DNA of 64,000 bases, from assembly GCF_031426495.1 (NCBI RefSeq), contig NZ_JANPLK010000051.1, positions 1 to 64,000 of the forward strand, in the 5' to 3' direction. The DNA is from Gemmatimonas sp. (GTDB lineage: Bacteria > Gemmatimonadota > Gemmatimonadetes > Gemmatimonadales > Gemmatimonadaceae). The translations under genes and the position numbers were made by a program. Below, one piece after another: positions 46,774 through 56,260 of the stretch. Within the stretch, counting starts at the first letter, position 1. Each line of letters starts with the position of its first letter. The notes under the pieces are model-generated. The model was given only the letters and a program-made list of their open reading frames with translations. It did no database searches and was not told where the DNA came from.

Positions 46774-47634
46774 CTACGCGACGGTGCCCTGAATCGCGTC
46801 CTTGGCGATGACGGCAAAATCGCTGGCACCGAACCCTTCGGCGATCACGGCATCCATGCGGGTCGCGAGCGACGGCAGCACGGCCAACGGCAGGTCACCG
46901 GCGGTTTCCATCATCAGGCGGATGTCCTTGCGCGCCATCGTGAGCTCAAAGCTCGCGTCGAACTTGCCGGCGGCCATGGTGCGACCGCGCCCCTGCAGGA
47001 TGTTGCCGGGGTTGAAGAACTCGAGGAGCTTGAGTGCATCGGTTGGAGCGATGTCGCTGCCCTTGGCAATGCTGTACACGTCGCTGAGCAGGGCGCCCAT
47101 GCCGATGATGAAGGCGTTGCCCATCAACTTGTAGGCCGCGGCGAGGTCATTGCGCTCACCGAAGTACTCCACGCGCGCGGCCATATGGCCGAGGGCGTCC
47201 TTCACCGAGTCGTACAACGCGGTGGGGCCGGCGGCGAGGATGATGCCCTGACTCTGTCGCGCCGCGGCCGGTCCGATGAATACGGGGCAGTGCAGATAGT
47301 GCACCCCTTCGGCGTTCAGACGTGTGGCACGCTCGGCGGTGAGCGCCGGCTGCGTGGTGGTGTGATCGACGATGATCGCGTCAGGCGACAGTCCGGCTCG
47401 CAGCTGCGCGACGACGTCGTCCACCACGGCGTCATCCTTGAGCACCAGATGCACCCGCGACGCTCCACGGACGGCGTCGGCCGGTGTTTCGGCAACGATC
47501 GCGCCAAACGACTCGAGCGCGCGGGCTTTGTCGATGGTGCGGTTCCATACCGTCACCGTCTCGCCGCGTTGACAGGCGGCTTCCACGAAGCCGCTACCAA
47601 GCAGCCCCGTTCCGAGAAACGCGATAGTGGTCAT
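46774..47634 (-). CDS. NAD(P)-dependent 3-hydroxyisobutyrate-dehydrogenase-family oxidoreductase
   Basis: The 286-aa product has an N-terminal Rossmann motif GTGLLGSGF and NRT after the second strand, which favours NADP over NAD. The VHYLHCPVFIGPAAA segment corresponds to the substrate-binding D-A-P-V-S-G-G region in modified form. The catalytic Lys is in AAAYKLMGNAFIIG. The family reduces or oxidises beta-hydroxyacids; the altered substrate loop makes the substrate uncertain (imine reductase-like or succinic-semialdehyde reductase-like are alternatives). Its ATG overlaps the radical SAM stop (TAATG). Confidence 0.87.
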   Translation of the reverse strand: MTTIAFLGTGLLGSGFVEAACQRGETVTVWNRTIDKARALESFGAIVAETPADAVRGASRVHLVLKDDAVVDDVVAQLRAGLSPDAIIVDHTTTQPALTAERATRLNAEGVHYLHCPVFIGPAAARQSQGIILAAGPTALYDSVKDALGHMAARVEYFGERNDLAAAYKLMGNAFIIGMGALLSDVYSIAKGSDIAPTDALKLLEFFNPGNILQGRGRTMAAGKFDASFELTMARKDIRLMMETAGDLPLAVLPSLATRMDAVIAEGFGASDFAVIAKDAIQGTVA

Positions 47635-49052
47635 TACTGAAAGATAGCCACTTTCTCCCGGCGTGAAGCCGGAACAGGTTCAGCCAAGCGCTCGGCCTGA
47701 AGCGTTTCGTAATAGGATTCGCGATAGCCGAGGGCATTGACTTCACACATGGACAGCATCTTTCCCCGCACCGGGACGCGGAACACACAGTGCGCGAGAC
47801 GCTCCTGTCCCTCGGCCGTCGCGATCTGCTCGCGACTCATGAAGTGATGACTGACGATGGTGAGCGGGGTGAGTCGACGCCGGCCGGCTAAGAGGCCGAC
47901 CGCCCCGCGCAACGCATTGCCGCCGCCGATGTGCTGCAGCCAACGGTGCGCGAACCGCGGTACAGCACGCAGCATGAAGCCGGGGGCGTGGCGCACGAGA
48001 CCCACCGCGCGGGCGAGCGCCTGCTTGCGCCCGTCGAGGCGGAAGGAGATGCCGCCGAAGCGCGCCAGAAACCCGTCAACGATCGCCACATCCGTCGCAT
48101 TCGCGGCATCGCGGATGGAGCGAAAGCGATGACGCCCGTCAGGATCGTGCAACACCGCCCCGTTCACCATGCGGTTGCACGCCTCGTGACCGAACCAGAC
48201 GCCCATCTCATTCATGCGCCGCGCCCCGCCATCCACGTGCAAGCCACGAGCGACCTCTTCCCACACCGACTCGGCGTCGACACCACCACCGAAACCATCT
48301 TCGGTCCGACCGACCTGTGCGATCGGTTGAAAACTGATCAGGCGGAATGCATCGCTGTGCTTCGTGAGCCAGCGCATCACATCCCCCACGCCGTGCAGAT
48401 TCTCGCGTGTCACGGTCATCGTGGTCGCGGCGCGCAGGGGGAGCCCGGTAGTGCGTTGCGCGGCCCGAATCATGTCAGCGAACTCTTCGCGCAACGGGTT
48501 GAGCTGCCATTCCGACGTGGCACGCCGCCACTGGTCACCCAGCCGGCCTCGCTGCGTCGTGTCGACGTGAATCGAGACTTCGACAAGGCCGCCGCGGACC
48601 ATGAGGTCTTCGAGCAACCCCGGACGACGACGGAAGCTGTCGCCGTGTGTCATGAGCATGGGGATGAGACCGAGCGACTGCGCGTACCTCAGCAGCTCGA
48701 CGATCTCGTCGACTGGGCGCAGTGTCACTTCACCGTCGGTGAGCTGCAGGTTGCCGGCATGGCCGAGCACGGGGCGCAGCGCGCGGATTTGCGCTTTGAT
48801 TTCGTCGAGGCTCGCCGCCGGAATCGTGTTGGCCCCGGCGTTGAGATAGCAGCCGCGGCAGGCGAAATCGCAGCGAGGCATCGCACCGATGGTGGCACCA
48901 CACCCGTTGCCCTGCCTCCCGAACATTTGCTGCGGGACGCGCATGGAGGGGGCCAACGATGCCCAGTTCTCGGCCAGCATCTGCTTCGCCTCGGCACGAA
49001 CCGGCGCGCGCACGATCTGCACGAACTCCGACCAACCCGACTGCGTGCTCAT
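47634..49052 (-). CDS. radical SAM protein
   Basis: The 472-aa protein carries the Fe-S motif CDFACRGC (C-x3-C-x2-C) near residue 62 and the companion SAM-binding QLTDGEVTL (~103). It also has LGLIPMLMTHGDSF and LVEVSIHVDTTQRGR, which fit the barrel strands. Further conserved-looking cysteines (GHEACNRMVNG, AHCVFRV, SMCEVN) may bind another cluster or be catalytic. A Cys-containing GNGCGATIG stretch precedes the motif. The reaction is unknown; neighbours suggest a two-step conversion with the coupled dehydrogenase. It starts in an ATGA overlap with the DUF547 gene. Confidence 0.85.
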   Translation of the reverse strand: MSTQSGWSEFVQIVRAPVRAEAKQMLAENWASLAPSMRVPQQMFGRQGNGCGATIGAMPRCDFACRGCYLNAGANTIPAASLDEIKAQIRALRPVLGHAGNLQLTDGEVTLRPVDEIVELLRYAQSLGLIPMLMTHGDSFRRRPGLLEDLMVRGGLVEVSIHVDTTQRGRLGDQWRRATSEWQLNPLREEFADMIRAAQRTTGLPLRAATTMTVTRENLHGVGDVMRWLTKHSDAFRLISFQPIAQVGRTEDGFGGGVDAESVWEEVARGLHVDGGARRMNEMGVWFGHEACNRMVNGAVLHDPDGRHRFRSIRDAANATDVAIVDGFLARFGGISFRLDGRKQALARAVGLVRHAPGFMLRAVPRFAHRWLQHIGGGNALRGAVGLLAGRRRLTPLTIVSHHFMSREQIATAEGQERLAHCVFRVPVRGKMLSMCEVNALGYRESYYETLQAERLAEPVPASRREKVAIFQ

Positions 49053-49834
49053 GAACCGCGCGGCGACGTATACGCCCGCATGATGTTCAACGACCAGTCG
49101 TAGTCAGTGACACGCACCGTGAAGCGACCGCTGTTCAGCAGCTCGCGCTCGGCCCCAGCGGGGAAGTAGCGCGCAACGAACCGACCAACGGTCGCCTGCG
49201 ACCCGCCGAAGTCCTTGATGTAGTCGCGGAACTCCACGAAGATCGGGCTGAGATACGCCACGCGGGCTGGCACATCCACCCGATTCTTGGTGGGCGAGTG
49301 CAGCAGGAACTGACGCGCCTGATCATCGAGCTGCGCGTCGAGCGTCGCGCCCGCATACGCTTCGCTCCGGAGCGGTGGGCAGCCCATGGCAGCGCACACG
49401 AGCGCGAAGTGAATGCGCGGTTCGGCGAACCGCTTGCGAATGATCTCCTGCTCGATCTCATCCAGCCCGTAGGCCCGTCCGCCGACCACGGCGAGTTTCT
49501 CCTTCCACGGCCCATACGCCTTCACCACGCCAAAGCTCTTGTTGATGTTCCGGATCGACACGCGCTCGTCATGCACATTGATGAGCTGGATGGTGTACGC
49601 GTTGTAGGCGTTGATCCACAGGGCCAGGGCGTCGGCTTTGTTGAGCGAGGCCGGATCGGTCTTCGCGAGTGAGGCGAGGTAGGCCTTGAACTCCGGGGCC
49701 CGCTTGAACGCGTCGTAGTCGACGAGCCCGCCGCGCACATGTGCCTTGAGCAGGGCGTCGAACGGGGCATGCGACGGAGCGGGCTGCGGGGTCGCAAGCG
49801 AGAGGGCGGCGGCGAACAGGGCGGCAGTCAGCAT
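49049..49834 (-). CDS. DUF547 exported protein
   Basis: The 261-aa product from ATG 49834 has a signal peptide (LTAALFAAALSLATPQ). Family-typical segments follow: DYDAFKRAPEFKAYLASLAK, DALALWINAYNAYTI, FALVCAAMGCPPLRSEAY, LDDQARQFL and LSPIFVEFRDYIKDFGG. DUF547 proteins are periplasmic, and the Cys-Pro in AMGCPP is conserved. The role is unknown. Its stop overlaps the radical SAM start, making a DUF547-radical SAM-dehydrogenase coupled trio. A possible GTG start lies at 49861. Confidence 0.9.
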   Translation of the reverse strand: MLTAALFAAALSLATPQPAPSHAPFDALLKAHVRGGLVDYDAFKRAPEFKAYLASLAKTDPASLNKADALALWINAYNAYTIQLINVHDERVSIRNINKSFGVVKAYGPWKEKLAVVGGRAYGLDEIEQEIIRKRFAEPRIHFALVCAAMGCPPLRSEAYAGATLDAQLDDQARQFLLHSPTKNRVDVPARVAYLSPIFVEFRDYIKDFGGSQATVGRFVARYFPAGAERELLNSGRFTVRVTDYDWSLNIMRAYTSPRGS

Positions 49835-49929
49835 GGTGAAGTGTCTACGCCGACCGCGCACAGCTGGATTTGTGGCGGGGGGATTGGACGTGCGGGAGCC
49901 GGGCTTGGTGGCTATTCCAGCTATCGTAA

Positions 49930-50042
49930 GTTCACGCGAAGGGCGCGAAGGCCGCGATGGTGCGCGAAGAACAGCAAAAGAAAAGTCTTTGTAGTTGCTG
50001 TTCTTCGCGCTCTTCGCGGCCCTTCGCGGACTTCGCGTGAAC
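49930..50042. repeat. large imperfect inverted repeat (48-base arms)
   Basis: Arms 49930-49977 and 49995-50042 are near-complementary, sharing GTTCACGCGAAG at the outside and GCGCGAAGAACAGCAA inside, with a few internal mismatches and one gap. The loop is 17 bases. It abuts the RND stop codon directly, so minus-strand mRNA would fold a very long hairpin right after the operon. Confidence 0.85.
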
Positions 50043-53000
50043 CTACGGACTCGCGGCCGGCACGACGGCCCGTGTACGCCGCACGCGCCGCCCCACCAGC
50101 AGCGCCGGCATCACAAACATTACGCCCAACGTCCCCGCGACGGTTCCACCGGCGGTCGCGAGGGCGATTGCACCGAACAGGCGGGTGGCGTCGGTGCCCA
50201 CCGAGAGCGGAATGAGCGATGCCATGGCGGCGAGCGTGACAATGAGAATCATGCCGGCGCGATCGAGCGCGGCGTGCAGCACCTGCCCCGCATGCAAGCG
50301 CGCATCGAGCCCGGCGGCATGCAACGCCCGACGCTTCTCGAGCGCCGCATCGGCCAGCAGGATCGCCTGATTCACCGCCAGGCCGATCACGAGAATTACC
50401 CCCACGGCGGCTTCGCGCGTGAACGCCGCCTTGAGCAGCCAGAAGGCGGCTACGACACCGCCGATAGCGAGCGGCAGTGACAGGAACACCTGTGCCGCGC
50501 CCCACATCGAGTCGAACACCAGCGCCACGGCGAGTACCACCAACACCACGCCGATCGCGAACACGAGATACAGGCCCTTCTCGCTTTCATCGCGATCGAA
50601 CGGCGAGCCGTCGGTGAGGTCGATGATGCTGTATCCCGCGGGAGCGGCCAGCGATTTCATGAACGCCGTGTGCGTACGACGTGCCAGCTTGGCGGGTCCG
50701 CGGAAATCGTACGACACTTGCCGGATATATTGCTGGTCTTCGCGCACGATCGTACTGAGTGCTTCGCGCGCGCTTACGATGGCCACGTCGCCGATGCGCA
50801 CCGGGGCGCCGGTAAGCGTGGGCACGATGGCGTCCTGCAATTCCTCGAGACTGCGGTCGCGCGCGCCGGCCGCCTTCACCGTGACCGGCAGTTCGTCGCC
50901 GCCGATTTCGAGCAGCTGTCGACCTACCGGCCCGCGCACTTCACGAGCGATGGCACCGGTCAGCAGCGACGCGTTCAATCCGTAGCGCGTGAGCGCGGCG
51001 CGATCGGGTTCGAGCGTGACCTGATAGCCGCGCTCGCCGCCGAAGTAGCCGCCGCTGGTGATGCGCACTTCGCGCACGCGCGTGATGCGTTCGAGGCGCG
51101 ACTTGAGATCATCGGCCACGCGCCCGACACCGTCGTACGAGTAGCCGCGTACCTGAATGCGAAACGTGGCGAAGCTCGACCCGCCGCCACCGCTCGAGAA
51201 TCCCGGGCCGTCACCCACCACGTTCACACTCGCGCCGCCGATCAATACGGCGCGCTGCGTGAGCAGCTCCTGCAGCTCGAGTGGCACCGCGGTGAGGCCA
51301 CCGCTGCGTGTGAACAGCACCGACATCTGCGCCGACGTGCCCGATCGCGCGGCGGCGCGCACCTGTTCGATCTCGGGGCGCCCCACCACCAGCCGTTCGA
51401 ACTCCGCCATGCCACGGTCGAGCGTACCGGGATCGGATCCGCGTGGGAACGACAGCCCCACGCTTAACGACGTGCGTCGTTCGCCGAAACCACCGAACGA
51501 TGAGCGTGGCACTTTCTTGATGAAGCCCCAGGTGAGCACCGCCAGCACGGCCACAGCGCTCACCATGGTGACCGCACGCCACCGCAGCAGCCGCATGAGC
51601 ACGCGCGCGTACAGTCGCCGCAATCGTGGCCACGACGCATTCTGCGCGGCCACGCCTTTCCCGAGGGCCGGCACCACGAGCAGTGCGGTGAATACACTCC
51701 ACCCCAGCGCGAACACGAACGCCGCCGCGAACGGCACGAACGCGGCCCGCGTGTCGCCTTGCAGATACAGAAACGGAAAGAGCACCACTGCCGTCGTGAG
51801 CGTGCTCCCGATGATGGCTGGCATGATGCGCTGCGTGGCGCGCGCGCGGCCGTCGGGCGTATCGGGCTCGGTGCCCAAGCGCTCCACCACCACGAGACCA
51901 TTCTGCACCAGAATGCCGACGCCCATGCCCAGCCCGGCCAGCGTGAGCAGATTCGCCGGGATATTGAACAGGTACAACGAAAGCGCCGTAGCCGCGATCG
52001 CGACGGCCGTAGTCCCCATCACCACCGCCACTGCGCGCCAGCGCCGCAGCGTAAACGCCAGCACCAGCAGCACGCACCCGAACGCGATCGTACTGCGCAG
52101 CGCCAGATCGTCGAGCTCCTCTTTCAGGTCTTCGCTTTCGTCATTGTTGATGCGCAGCCGCACCGCCGCCGGCATGGTGGGCTCGAGCTGCTTGATCGCC
52201 GCGCGCAGTGCCGCCGCCGTCTTGATGGCATCGGCGCCGGGATGCCGCGAAATCTCCACCGCCACCGCTGGGGCCCCATCAATGCGAAAGAAGCGGCCGC
52301 GGGCGTCTTCTTCGGCCCGCACCGTGGCCAGTTCCCCCAGCTTGAACACGCGCGTTCCGGGTCCACGTACCGGCAGCGCCTGCAGATCTTCCAGCGCCTT
52401 CGGCTGGTCGCGCAAGACCACGTTCTGTGTAGTGGTATTGGCCGGATCACTGCCGCGATCGAGCGCCCCCAGGGCCTGTACCACGCGCGCACCGGCAATG
52501 GCTTCCGACAGTCGCTGCGGCGAGACACCGATACGTCGCAGCTGGACCGGATCGTACGACACCGACACCCCCATGTCGGTGCCGCCCCGCACACTTACAC
52601 CGGCCACACCAGGAATGCTGCCCAACCGCGGACTTACGCGTTCTTCCAGCAACTTCTGCAACGTGCCGGACGTGTACGGTCCGAACACCGACAGCGACAT
52701 CAGCGGCGCTTCTTCGAGTCCTTCCGGCACATAGTTGGCCACGGTGGGCGCGCTCGCCCCGGGCGGCAAATCGGCGCGAAGCAGCTCGAGTCGCTCGAGA
52801 ATGGCCAGGCGCGCCATCTGCACATCGGCGCGCTCCTCCAGTTCCACGGTGAGACTGGCGTAGTCGTCGTTCGAATTGCTGGATACGCGCCGTACGCCGC
52901 GCACGCCTTGAATGGCCGCTTCCACCGGGCTCGTGAGATACGTCTCGATCACTTCCGGCGACGCGCCGGGCCAGCTGGCGAAGACGCTGAGTCGCGGCAA

Positions 53001-53117
53001 TTCCACGGTGGTGCGCGTGGCCAGCGGCAGTCGCGTGAAGGAGATCGCGCCGGCCAAGAGCAGGGCCACGCAGATCGCCCACACCACCGCCGGGCGGTGG
53101 GTCGCGAAGCGAATCAT
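50043..53117 (-). CDS. RND-family transporter, degenerate proton-relay subunit
   Basis: The 1024-aa protein has an N-terminal transmembrane helix (AVVWAICVALLLAGAISF) and two large periplasmic loops, and normal RND length. In transmembrane helix 4 the usual LVDDAIVV acidic pair is LVQNGLVV, and the helix-10 Lys of SAKNAIL is replaced (AVNQAIL). It therefore lacks the residues that carry protons in AcrB-type pumps. Its start overlaps the stop of the companion RND gene by 4 bases. It probably forms a mixed trimer with that protein, as MdtB and MdtC do in E. coli, with this subunit not proton-driven. Confidence 0.88.
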   Translation of the reverse strand: MIRFATHRPAVVWAICVALLLAGAISFTRLPLATRTTVELPRLSVFASWPGASPEVIETYLTSPVEAAIQGVRGVRRVSSNSNDDYASLTVELEERADVQMARLAILERLELLRADLPPGASAPTVANYVPEGLEEAPLMSLSVFGPYTSGTLQKLLEERVSPRLGSIPGVAGVSVRGGTDMGVSVSYDPVQLRRIGVSPQRLSEAIAGARVVQALGALDRGSDPANTTTQNVVLRDQPKALEDLQALPVRGPGTRVFKLGELATVRAEEDARGRFFRIDGAPAVAVEISRHPGADAIKTAAALRAAIKQLEPTMPAAVRLRINNDESEDLKEELDDLALRSTIAFGCVLLVLAFTLRRWRAVAVVMGTTAVAIAATALSLYLFNIPANLLTLAGLGMGVGILVQNGLVVVERLGTEPDTPDGRARATQRIMPAIIGSTLTTAVVLFPFLYLQGDTRAAFVPFAAAFVFALGWSVFTALLVVPALGKGVAAQNASWPRLRRLYARVLMRLLRWRAVTMVSAVAVLAVLTWGFIKKVPRSSFGGFGERRTSLSVGLSFPRGSDPGTLDRGMAEFERLVVGRPEIEQVRAAARSGTSAQMSVLFTRSGGLTAVPLELQELLTQRAVLIGGASVNVVGDGPGFSSGGGGSSFATFRIQVRGYSYDGVGRVADDLKSRLERITRVREVRITSGGYFGGERGYQVTLEPDRAALTRYGLNASLLTGAIAREVRGPVGRQLLEIGGDELPVTVKAAGARDRSLEELQDAIVPTLTGAPVRIGDVAIVSAREALSTIVREDQQYIRQVSYDFRGPAKLARRTHTAFMKSLAAPAGYSIIDLTDGSPFDRDESEKGLYLVFAIGVVLVVLAVALVFDSMWGAAQVFLSLPLAIGGVVAAFWLLKAAFTREAAVGVILVIGLAVNQAILLADAALEKRRALHAAGLDARLHAGQVLHAALDRAGMILIVTLAAMASLIPLSVGTDATRLFGAIALATAGGTVAGTLGVMFVMPALLVGRRVRRTRAVVPAASP

Positions 53118-56100
53118 GCGGCGCGCTCAGCACGACGCAGCGCGCGGCGTTCGGTGCGCCGCTCGAGCACCGCGTACGCGGTGGGCAGCAAAAAAAACGT
53201 GACCAAGAGCGCGCTGATACTGCCACCGATAATGCCAGCCGCCAGCGGCTGATACAACGCGCCACCGCTGCCCCAACCGAACACCAGCGGCAGCACACCG
53301 GTCACGGTGGTAATCGACGTCATCGCGATGGCGCGGAGGCGTTGTTCACCGCCCCGTACGATCGCCTCGTCTATGCCATATCCGTCTTCGCGGAATTTGC
53401 GAATGGCATCGAGTTTCACCACCGCTTCGTTGTCGGCCATGCCGATCATCACCACGATGCCGATCAAACTCACGGCGTTGAGCGACTGCCCGGTGAGCCA
53501 CAGAAAGATCACCGCGCCCGCACCAGCCAACGGCACCGTGAGCATGACCACCAGCGGTATCGTGAAGCTGGCAAACTCGCCCGCCAACACCAGGAACATG
53601 AGCAGCGCCGCCAGCACCGCCACCAGCGTGAGTTCATTGCTCGTGCGCTCTCGCTCTGCGTCGGCGCCACCCACTTGCCACGACACCCCGGCCGGCAGCG
53701 TGAGGGCCGCCATGCGCGACTGCACATCGGTGGTGGCCTTAGCCGTGCCACCGCTCTCCACCAACCCTTCAATGATGGTGACCGGGCGCTGCCCCACGCG
53801 CACCACTTCCAACGGCGCCCGTGTTTCTCGCACTTGCACCAACTGCGCCAACGGTACGCCGCGCAGCGGAGTCTTGAGCGCGGTCTCCAACTCTTCGTTG
53901 CGCAGACCGGCATAGCGTACCATGATCGGCGTGCGACGGTCGGTTTCGCGCAGCTCGCTCGCACTCACACCACCCAACGCGCCGGCCAGCGCACTCGCCA
54001 CCTGTTGCGGTACGATGTTGCGCTCGGCCATGCGCGCACGCTCCAGCGACACCTCCACGATAGGCTGCGTGGCGGCGAACGCATCGCGCACATCGGTGAG
54101 TGCGGGCACCGTTTGCATGGCTCGGCGCACGGTGTCAGCCCATCGCTGTGATTCCACCAACGTGGGGGCCGAGAGCTCCACGCGAACCAGGCGTCCTTCG
54201 CGGCCGATCAACGACCCGAACTCCGACTGCCCGGCCAGATCGATTGCCAGCGCACCTTTGGCCAAATCCGGCAACTTGGCCCGCAGCTGCTGCGCAAACT
54301 GGGCGGCATCGGCGCTCGCCGGCACCGGCACGATGAGCTGCGCGGTGGCACTCGATCCCGGATCAGCACCGGCCAGGATCTCTTCGTCGGTGGCCTTGCC
54401 CACGCGAGCATAGATGCCCGTGGCACCAAGCGACCGTGCCGCAGTCTCTACACGCGCGACCTGCGCCGCCGTGGCCTGAATGCTGGTGCCTTCGGGCAGC
54501 TGAACTGCCGCCACCAGCACGCCTTCGTCCACCCGCGGCAGAATCTCCTTCGGCAACGTGTAGATCAGTACCACCGTGATCGCCAACAACGCGCCGGCCA
54601 TGCCGAATACCGATCGCGGATGCGTCAGCGACCACCGCATGCCCTGTTCGTACCACGCGGTGAGCGTGCGCCCCCAGCCGTCAAGCGTGCGCGCGGCAGC
54701 CGACGGCTCCTTCGGCGGCGCAATGGGCGCCGGCGCCGAGTTCGCGAGCTTGCGCCGCCCAACGATCATCACCGGCATGAGCGTGAGCGCCAACACCAGC
54801 GACGCCGCCACGGTGGTGACCACGCTCAAGCTCAAATCGCGAAACAGCGCCGCCGCGAGGCCGCGCACGAAGATGATGGGGCCGAACACCAACACCGTGG
54901 TGAGTGTGCCGGCGAACAGCGGCGCCGCGACTTCATCGGTTCCGGTGACAGCCGCCTCCAACAGCGACATCCCTTCTTCGCGCCGTCGTCCCACCGACTC
55001 GGCCACCACAATCGCCGTATCCACCAACAAGCCGGTCCCCAACGCGAGGCCACCCAAACTCAGCACGTTGATGGATACACCAAGGGCTTGCAGCGCCACC
55101 AGCGCCATCAGCACCGACAACGGCACCGTCACTCCGATGGCGAGCGATAGTCGCCAGTTGCGCAGGAACACGAAGATCACGAGCAGCGACAGCAGCCCGC
55201 CAGCCACGATTTCCTGCCCCAAATTCGACAGCGCATCCACCACGAAGTCGGCCTGCGCCGCCACCACGGTCATCGACACGCCGGGGAACTCCTTTTCCAG
55301 CTGCGCGATGGCGTCGGTCATGCGACGCGTCACCGCTACGGTATTCGAGCCGGCGTCTTTGTAGACCACCATGCCGATGGCCGACGTACCATCGAGACGC
55401 GTGAGCGTTTGCGGATCGGCCAGCCCCAGCGACACCGTGCCCACATCGCGCAGCGTGATGCCGGCGCCCAAGGGTCCGATCGGCGTGTCGAGAATCTCCG
55501 ACGGGTTCCGGAACTCGGTGAGCGCCCGCACCGAGAAGCGGAACTGTCCTTTCCGAATGGTGCCGCCGGCACCGGTGGCATTCTCGGCCCGGATCGCGGC
55601 TGCTACATCTTCCGGCGTGAGATCGAGAGCGCGCAGCTTCTCGGGATCGAGCTCTACGCGGACTTCATCGTCGGGCGCCCCCACCACCGCTACACTCGAT
55701 ACGCCTTCGATTTGCTCGAGACGTCGCGCGTGCACTTCGGTGGCCGTGCGCGCCAAGCTGCGCAGGTCGCCACCACCTTGTGCCCGCGAAGCTTTTGCCG
55801 CTTGCGACGCTGACTGCTTGATGGCCAGCACCGCGATGGGGCGTTCACCCGGATCGCTGGTGAGCAGCGTGGGGCGATCGGCGCGTTCCGGTAGCTGACT
55901 GCGCGCCGCGTCGAGCCGTTCACGCACCGACAGCACGGTGGCGCGCATGTCAGTGCCCCACTCGAAGCGCGCGGTGGTGGTCACTTCATTGTTGCGACTC
56001 ACACTGCGCAGTTCGGTCAGCCCCGGCGTGGCACCGATCGCTTCTTCAATCGGCTCGGCCACGAAGCGCGACACTTCGGGCGCGGCGGCGCCGGTGTACA

Positions 56101-56248
56101 CCGTGCGAATGGTGAGCACCGGCAGCGACACATCGGGCAGCAGCGACACCGGCAATCGACTCAGCGACACCGAGCCCAGTAGAACGACGGCCAGAATCGC
56201 GGACAGCGTCGCGACGGGGCGACGCACCGCATAGGCGGCGAGACTCAC
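53114..56248 (-). CDS. RND-family transporter, second subunit
   Basis: The 1044-aa protein has RND architecture: helix 1 VATLSAILAVVLLGSVSLSR, periplasmic porter loops, helix 4 LLVDTAIVVAES with the first Asp kept and the second changed to Thr, and helices 10-12 near the C-terminus (LIGIVVMIGMADNEAVV, where the usual Lys position reads Asp). This variant relay differs from canonical HAE pumps. It follows the adaptor gene by 12 bases and precedes the second RND gene. No outer-membrane channel gene (TolC-type) is adjacent. Confidence 0.92.
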   Translation of the reverse strand: MSLAAYAVRRPVATLSAILAVVLLGSVSLSRLPVSLLPDVSLPVLTIRTVYTGAAAPEVSRFVAEPIEEAIGATPGLTELRSVSRNNEVTTTARFEWGTDMRATVLSVRERLDAARSQLPERADRPTLLTSDPGERPIAVLAIKQSASQAAKASRAQGGGDLRSLARTATEVHARRLEQIEGVSSVAVVGAPDDEVRVELDPEKLRALDLTPEDVAAAIRAENATGAGGTIRKGQFRFSVRALTEFRNPSEILDTPIGPLGAGITLRDVGTVSLGLADPQTLTRLDGTSAIGMVVYKDAGSNTVAVTRRMTDAIAQLEKEFPGVSMTVVAAQADFVVDALSNLGQEIVAGGLLSLLVIFVFLRNWRLSLAIGVTVPLSVLMALVALQALGVSINVLSLGGLALGTGLLVDTAIVVAESVGRRREEGMSLLEAAVTGTDEVAAPLFAGTLTTVLVFGPIIFVRGLAAALFRDLSLSVVTTVAASLVLALTLMPVMIVGRRKLANSAPAPIAPPKEPSAAARTLDGWGRTLTAWYEQGMRWSLTHPRSVFGMAGALLAITVVLIYTLPKEILPRVDEGVLVAAVQLPEGTSIQATAAQVARVETAARSLGATGIYARVGKATDEEILAGADPGSSATAQLIVPVPASADAAQFAQQLRAKLPDLAKGALAIDLAGQSEFGSLIGREGRLVRVELSAPTLVESQRWADTVRRAMQTVPALTDVRDAFAATQPIVEVSLERARMAERNIVPQQVASALAGALGGVSASELRETDRRTPIMVRYAGLRNEELETALKTPLRGVPLAQLVQVRETRAPLEVVRVGQRPVTIIEGLVESGGTAKATTDVQSRMAALTLPAGVSWQVGGADAERERTSNELTLVAVLAALLMFLVLAGEFASFTIPLVVMLTVPLAGAGAVIFLWLTGQSLNAVSLIGIVVMIGMADNEAVVKLDAIRKFREDGYGIDEAIVRGGEQRLRAIAMTSITTVTGVLPLVFGWGSGGALYQPLAAGIIGGSISALLVTFFLLPTAYAVLERRTERRALRRAERAA

Positions 56249-56260
56249 GCGCCGCCCTCC

